A stretch of DNA of 64,000 bases from Pseudobutyrivibrio ruminis CF1b (GTDB taxonomy: Bacteria > Bacillota > Clostridia > Lachnospirales > Lachnospiraceae): the NCBI RefSeq assembly GCF_000424005.1, contig NZ_AUJB01000009.1, positions 186,001 to 250,000 on the forward strand. The letters are read 5' to 3'. The position numbers were made by a program, and so were the translations under genes. The notes beneath the pieces are model-generated. The model saw only the letters and a program-made list of their open reading frames with translations. It was not told where the DNA came from and made no database searches. Shown one piece after another: positions 59,791 to 64,000 of this stretch (positions are counted from its first letter, which is position 1; the number at the start of each line of letters is the position of its first letter).

Positions 59791-60729
59791 GTGTCTCTAA
59801 GTAACTATAAATCTTTCTTGAATATTAAACCCAGTATTCAAGGTCAACCTTTTTCCCATGATACTAAAAGCGCTATGCACCAGCGCAACAATAAAGAGAT
59901 GCCTTTTTATGCCTCCTTTAAAAAGGCCAGTTACACCATAGAGGCGGCGGTGGTTTTGCCATTGTTCATCACCCTTATGGTTTTTGGAATGTTTATTTTC
60001 AGAATGCTACAGGTTCAGTCAGGGGTGCAGCAGTCCCTGGATACAGCAAGCAGAAGAATGGCAGTCACTCTGGGAAATATGGCAAACGAAGGTGAGTCTG
60101 ATAATGATATAGACCCAGCTACTCAGGAGCCAACATTAACGGGAGAACTGTCGGAAGCAGGCCTTTTGATTGCCACCATTACAATGGCTGGTTATGAGGT
60201 AGTAGAACATAAGGTGCCCATAGAATATATAGATGGAGGGGCGGCTGGATTTGATTTCAGTGATTCCTCTGTCGAGGGCAACTACATAGATTTGAAGGTG
60301 AGCTATGATCTCACGTTCCCAATAGGATTGCTTGGAAATTACACATATGAGATTACCCAAAGGTCCCGATGCAGGAAATGGGTAGGTTATGACAAGGCCG
60401 AGTTTTCACTTGATGCAAGGTATGTGTATATAACCGACAAGGGAGAGGCCTATCACAGAAACTATATGTGCACATATTTAAATCCTTCAGTACATAAATT
60501 ATCTGCTGAAGATATAAAAACAGCACGAAATAAAAGTGGCGGAATATATTATCAATGCCACAAATGTAAAGATACCAAGCCTGGAGGTTTTTTGTATGTG
60601 ACTGACTATGGAGCCGCCTGGCATAGCGATATAAATTGCAAAGAAATAAAACATAACATTCGAAAAGTTTTATATGAGGAAGTAAAAAATAGCATGAGAC
60701 CCTGCAGTAAATGCACGGGAGAAAAGTAG
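59791..60729 (+). CDS. tadE: Host TadE-like pseudopilin with C-terminal cysteine pairs
   Basis: 312 residues from GTG 59791 behind AAGGAGG; the long polar start may be mis-assigned. The helix begins ASYTIEAAVVLPLFITLMVF near residue 47 with the conserved glutamate. The C-terminal part contains CxxC pairs (CHKC and CSKC), each following a DKGEAYH or DYGAAWH segment, suggesting metal binding or disulfides. It is a minor subunit of the host Tad pilus. Confidence 0.8.
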   Translation: MSLSNYKSFLNIKPSIQGQPFSHDTKSAMHQRNNKEMPFYASFKKASYTIEAAVVLPLFITLMVFGMFIFRMLQVQSGVQQSLDTASRRMAVTLGNMANEGESDNDIDPATQEPTLTGELSEAGLLIATITMAGYEVVEHKVPIEYIDGGAAGFDFSDSSVEGNYIDLKVSYDLTFPIGLLGNYTYEITQRSRCRKWVGYDKAEFSLDARYVYITDKGEAYHRNYMCTYLNPSVHKLSAEDIKTARNKSGGIYYQCHKCKDTKPGGFLYVTDYGAAWHSDINCKEIKHNIRKVLYEEVKNSMRPCSKCTGEK

Positions 60730-60738
60730 AGGAAAGAT

Positions 60739-61182
60739 ATGGAAGTATTTGGATTGGTTTGTATGTATTGTATGACAGCCTTTGATGACTTGAAGGACAG
60801 ACAGATAAAGGTAAGAGATATTCTGATATTTGGCATAGTTGGAATAATTATCAATCTTGTATATAGGCCCCACGATTTAATTAGTGTTGTTGGCGGTGTG
60901 ATAGTTGGATTGCTGGTTTACCTGTTTAGTTTTTTATCAAAAGAGCAAATCGGCAAGGGCGACGCACTTTTGATTATCGTCACAGGATTATATCTGGGAT
61001 TCACAGATACATTGGTGGTCTTATGGGTAAGCACTGTTTTGGCTGCCATTGTCGGCACCATTCACGTAAAAAGACATCGTGTTGAGATTGATTCGGAATT
61101 GCCCTTTGTACCTTTTTTGCTAGTTGGATATTTACTACTTTTTACAGCTACTAATGTGGGAGGAATCGTGGCATGCGTTTAA
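60739..61182 (+). CDS. tadV: Host prepilin peptidase (TadV-like)
   Basis: 147 residues, four to five membrane segments, with the catalytic aspartates in TAFDDLKDRQIKVRD (residue about 13) and GKGD (IGKGDALL near 74). It is distinct from the element-borne peptidase at 17234 and would process host pilins. It overlaps the next gene by 10 nt. Confidence 0.87.
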   Translation: MEVFGLVCMYCMTAFDDLKDRQIKVRDILIFGIVGIIINLVYRPHDLISVVGGVIVGLLVYLFSFLSKEQIGKGDALLIIVTGLYLGFTDTLVVLWVSTVLAAIVGTIHVKRHRVEIDSELPFVPFLLVGYLLLFTATNVGGIVACV

Positions 61183-61379
61183 AGGGAAGTTACACAGTGG
61201 AAGCTGCCTACGTATTCAGTTTTTGTATTTTGATTGTAGGCATGGCAATCTGCATAGCATTTGATTTGTTTTATGAAGCCCTGGATTATGTGAGCTACCA
61301 GCCGGATGCATTTGATGCAGTTGGTCTCTTTAGAAAAAAGGAAGGAGTTGTTGGCGTGATACATGCCATATTTAATTAG
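61173..61379 (+). CDS. Host small TadE-like pseudopilin
   Basis: 68 residues beginning MRLKGSYTVEAAYVFSFCIL, the typical prepilin cleavage region with the conserved glutamate, followed by a short exported part. It is coupled to the peptidase gene by a 10-nt overlap. Confidence 0.75.
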   Translation: MRLKGSYTVEAAYVFSFCILIVGMAICIAFDLFYEALDYVSYQPDAFDAVGLFRKKEGVVGVIHAIFN

Positions 61380-61386
61380 GTAGATT

Positions 61387-62508
61387 ATGGAAATTAATTA
61401 TAAACGACAGCATAACGACAGCTTTATGGTTCTGGAAGTTGCAGAAGCTTCTTCCGGATATGAAGAGCGAATGATAGAAGAAAATGATATATCAGCTTTG
61501 CTTAAGTATACAAAGGTAAAGATGAATGGAGTGCAGCAGTACAACTACAACATAAGCAGGAAAGAAAATCTGGAGGATTTTATTGAGGCTAGAGATTTGA
61601 CTCTGGATGTATTCAGAAGATTGATTTTAAATATTCAACTTGCCTATGAAGAGATAGCAAGATATTTAATTGATGAAAATCATATTTTTCTTAGTAAGGA
61701 GACGGTTTTTCTTGAGAAATCAAACGATAGTTTCAAGGTGAGTCTCTGCTACTATCCTGAGGATATGGGCGGTGTACAGCAGCAGTTCAGGCAGCTGATG
61801 GAATATTTTTTAAAGCTGGTTCCCAAGGACAATCGAAAGTTGGCAGAGCAGATATATAATGCCTATGATTTATGCCTAAAGGAAGATTTTACCTTCCAGG
61901 AAATACTGGATAGTCTTCAGGAGGAACCAGAGCAGGAAACATATGTGGAAAAGGTGGATCCTTACGCCATGGAATCTACTGAGGAAATGGAGTTCTATCA
62001 GGATGAATATATCCCACAGGCAGATAGTATTGCAGAAATGTATGATGTGCATGAGCCGGTGAATTCAGGCAGATTTAGCAACTTGTTTGATTCAGTAAAA
62101 TCATTTTTAAATATGCGAATTCAGTTTAAGGATGAGGAAGAATCTTCATTTGAGGATTTCATAGTGGACCCTGATTACGAGTTTGAGGAAAAGACTGTAT
62201 TACTGACAGATGTAAAGCCCACAGGCAAGCTTGTTTATGATGGTCAGAAGCAGGAGGATGATTTTCTTGTAAACAAAGATGTTTTCAGAATTGGCACAGG
62301 AAGAAATAATGATGCAGTTTTAAAAGAACGAACTGTTAGCAGCAGTCACGCGAAGATTACCAGACAAGGTGATGACTATTATATTTCCGACTTGAATTCC
62401 ACAAATCAGACATACCTGAATAATGAGCCATTAGTGTACAAAATCCCTAGAAAACTGAAGATAATGGACAAAATTTCCTTTGCCAACGTAAATTATATTT
62501 TTCAATAA
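61387..62508 (+). CDS. Host FHA-domain protein of the Tad locus (DUF6382-like N-terminus)
   Basis: 373 residues. The N-terminal 190 residues are soluble and match the pattern of DUF6382 (YEERMIEENDISALLKYTKVKMNG). A linker follows with acidic residues. The C-terminal FHA domain (about 295-373) shows FRIGTGRNNDAVL, VSSSHAKI and DLNSTNQTYLNN, a phosphothreonine-binding fold. It probably links pilus function to Ser/Thr kinase signalling. Confidence 0.85.
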   Translation: MEINYKRQHNDSFMVLEVAEASSGYEERMIEENDISALLKYTKVKMNGVQQYNYNISRKENLEDFIEARDLTLDVFRRLILNIQLAYEEIARYLIDENHIFLSKETVFLEKSNDSFKVSLCYYPEDMGGVQQQFRQLMEYFLKLVPKDNRKLAEQIYNAYDLCLKEDFTFQEILDSLQEEPEQETYVEKVDPYAMESTEEMEFYQDEYIPQADSIAEMYDVHEPVNSGRFSNLFDSVKSFLNMRIQFKDEEESSFEDFIVDPDYEFEEKTVLLTDVKPTGKLVYDGQKQEDDFLVNKDVFRIGTGRNNDAVLKERTVSSSHAKITRQGDDYYISDLNSTNQTYLNNEPLVYKIPRKLKIMDKISFANVNYIFQ

Positions 62509-62527
62509 AGCGAAGTTCATCAAAACA

Positions 62528-62556
62528 TTGAGAAACTAGCCTTTTTCTGTTAAAAT
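62528..62556 (+). promoter_or_regulatory. Sigma-70-type promoter of secA
   Basis: TTGAGA and TAAAAT are separated by 17 bp, 61 nt before the secA start. Confidence 0.72.
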
Positions 62557-62616
62557 AGATGCAGTTTGTGGGATTTTGTAACTGTTAAAATCCCTTAGGT
62601 TAGGAGATTAGATGTA

Positions 62617-64000
62617 ATGAATATTATTGACAAGGTATTTGGAACACATTCGGAGCGAGAGCTTAAGAGAATTAAGCCTATCGTTGATAAGATAGAATCG
62701 TATAAGGATGCTATGGGGGCTCTTACAGATGAGGAGCTTCGTGGAAAGACAGCTGAGTTTAAAGAGAGACTTGCAAATGGAGAGACATTAGACGACCTTC
62801 TTCCAGAAGCATATGCTACTGTTCGTGAGGCAGGTAAGCGTGCCCTTGGCATGGAGCACTTTAGAGTTCAGCTTATTGGTGGTATTATCCTCCATCAGGG
62901 TCGTATCGCAGAGATGCGTACTGGTGAAGGTAAGACTCTTGTATCTACACTTCCAGCATATTTGAATGCTTTGGAGGGCAAGGGCGTACACATCGTTACT
63001 GTAAATGATTACTTAGCAAAGCGTGACGCTGAGTGGATGGGTGAGGTTCACCGTTTCCTTGGTCTTACAGTAGGTGTGGTTTTAAATGACATGACAAAGG
63101 AGGAGCGTCAGGAAGCTTACAATTGTGATATCACATACATCACAAACAACGAGCTTGGTTTTGATTACCTCCGTGACAATATGTGTGTATATGAGAAGGA
63201 TCTTGTTCAGAGAGGCCTTCACTACTGTATCATCGATGAGGTTGACTCAGTTCTTATCGATGAGGCACGTACACCACTTATTATTTCTGGTCAGTCAGGA
63301 AAGTCTACAAAGCTTTATGAGCTTTGTGATGTTCTCGCTCGTCAGCTTAAGCGTGGTGAGGATCTTCCAGAATTCTCTAAGATGGACGCTATCATGGGCG
63401 TTGAGAGAAATGAGACTGGTGATTTCATCGTAGACGAGAAGGACAAGGTTGTTAACCTTACTGCACAGGGTGTCGAGAAGGTTGAGCAGTTCTTCCATAT
63501 CGAGAACCTTGCAGATCCAGAGAATCTTGAAATCCAGCACAACATCATCCTTGCACTTCGTGCACACAACCTTATGTTTAAGGATCAGGATTATGTAGTT
63601 GCAGACAATCAGGTTATGATTGTTGATTCATTTACAGGACGTATCATGCCAGGTCGTCGTTACTCAGATGGTTTACATCAGGCTATCGAGGCTAAGGAGC
63701 ATGTTGAAGTTAAGCGTGAGTCTATGACTCTTGCAAGCATCACATTCCAGAACTTCTTCAATAAGTATGATAAGAAGGCTGGTATGACTGGTACAGCTCT
63801 TACAGAGGAGCAGGAGTTCCGTGATATTTACGGAATGGACGTTGTAGAGGTTCCTACAAACCGTCCTATCCAGCGTATCGATCACGATGATGCTGTATAT
63901 AAGACAAAGAAAGAAAAGTATAAGGCCGTTGTAGAAGAGGTTAAGAAGGCTCATGAAAAGGGTCAGCCTGTTCTTGTAGGTACTATTGATATTGATATTT
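62617..64000 (+). CDS. secA: Preprotein translocase ATPase SecA, 5' part (runs off the window)
   Basis: 461 codons are present, beginning [18 protein letters not shown] after TAGGAGA. Walker A is [17 protein letters not shown] near residue 103, Walker B is [18 protein letters not shown] near 207, and the preprotein-binding region and NYFNK-like [18 protein letters not shown] follow. SecA drives protein export through SecYEG. It is a chromosomal housekeeping gene, so it fixes the right side of the window as host DNA. Confidence 0.96.
   Translation, partial: MNIIDKVFGTHSERELKRIKPIVDKIESYKDAMGALTDEELRGKTAEFKERLANGETLDDLLPEAYATVREAGKRALGMEHFRVQLIGGIILHQGRIAEMRTGEGKTLVSTLPAYLNALEGKGVHIVTVNDYLAKRDAEWMGEVHRFLGLTVGVVLNDMTKEERQEAYNCDITYITNNELGFDYLRDNMCVYEKDLVQRGLHYCIIDEVDSVLIDEARTPLIISGQSGKSTKLYELCDVLARQLKRGEDLPEFSKMDAIMGVERNETGDFIVDEKDKVVNLTAQGVEKVEQFFHIENLADPENLEIQHNIILALRAHNLMFKDQDYVVADNQVMIVDSFTGRIMPGRRYSDGLHQAIEAKEHVEVKRESMTLASITFQNFFNKYDKKAGMTGTALTEEQEFRDIYGMDVVEVPTNRPIQRIDHDDAVYKTKKEKYKAVVEEVKKAHEKGQPVLVGTIDIDI

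Noticed and set aside
1-64000. CRISPR array
   Set aside because: No set of regularly spaced identical repeats of 25-40 bp with unique spacers and no cas gene was seen. The hsdS repeats and the TGACGYC arrays do not have that form.
1-64000. tRNA or rRNA genes
   Set aside because: I saw no cloverleaf with a TTCGANTC-type T-arm and acceptor end, and no rRNA signature. The right junction lies in a protein gene, so a tRNA attachment site is not needed.

Overview
The window looks like the chromosome of a gut- or rumen-type Lachnospiraceae bacterium (a Butyrivibrio/Pseudobutyrivibrio-like Firmicute is my best guess). It carries a large conjugative element inserted in a host Tad-type pilus locus. 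The evidence is the low-to-moderate GC, strong AGGAGG ribosome sites, the DUF5702/TadE/FHA pilus genes and the secA gene at the right edge, and the typical gut-Firmicute element genes (MobC, MobP-like relaxase, ArdC, SpoVG pair, VirB4, VirD4, NlpC/P60). Family names come from motif recognition by eye; no database was searched.

Layout. (1) 1-7.96 kb: a type I restriction-modification locus (hsdM 3' end, hsdS, hsdR). It is followed on the opposite strand by a tyrosine recombinase and four silent hsdS target-recognition cassettes, each bounded by copies of two short repeats inverted relative to the expressed hsdS, so specificity is probably phase-variable. (2) 7.95-8.45 kb: a non-coding control region with an 11-bp-phased TGACGYC array and five TACG-N4-CGTA palindromes. 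(3) 8.45-15.95 kb: maintenance and mobilisation genes (a protein with an SSB-like acidic tip, MobC, RadC-like, ArdC-like, DUF5688-like, two SpoVG-like proteins, relaxase). (4) 15.99-21.81 kb: a CpaF ATPase, a prepilin peptidase, a large unknown protein, a membrane protein with a 13-cysteine tail, and a secreted cysteine-rich protein. (5) 21.84-34.6 kb: a nested cargo island. A lantibiotic-immunity-like two-component system and ABC transporter are separated by a GC-rich XRE/MFS drug-efflux insert; next comes an ECF sigma/ABC/VanY cassette flanked by 51-bp repeats. (6) 34.78-43.62 kb: a type IV secretion core (small pilin-like protein, VirB4-like fragment, VirB4, NlpC/P60 hydrolase, accessory protein, VirD4). 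(7) 43.77-45.01 kb: HD hydrolase and chloramphenicol acetyltransferase cargo. (8) 45.34-52.85 kb: Maff2-like pilin, VirB6-like and PrgI-like membrane proteins, a second CpaF, a lipoprotein, TadB, TadC, two pseudopilins and CpaB. (9) 53.05-58.0 kb: a solitary PD-(D/E)xK-type protein, an ImmA/IrrE-HTH protein, a structured non-coding region and a possible divergent sigma factor. (10) 58.03-58.27 kb: a second phased TGACGYC array, then the 3' end of a host Flp-type pilin gene with no 5' part. (11) 58.27-64 kb: host Tad accessory genes and secA.

The most striking signal is a bipartite motif, TTTCGGATTAG then TGTCCCACATA, whose two halves start exactly 20 bp apart in all seven copies. Each copy lies 20-51 nt upstream of the first gene of an element operon, and several follow a terminator directly. 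It looks like the private promoter or operator of the element. I suggest, as inference only, that the sigma-like protein at 56960-57988 might read it. Together the operons would form one co-ordinated regulon that builds a mating machine combining a VirB4/VirD4 type IV secretion core with a Tad-like pilus assembly set.
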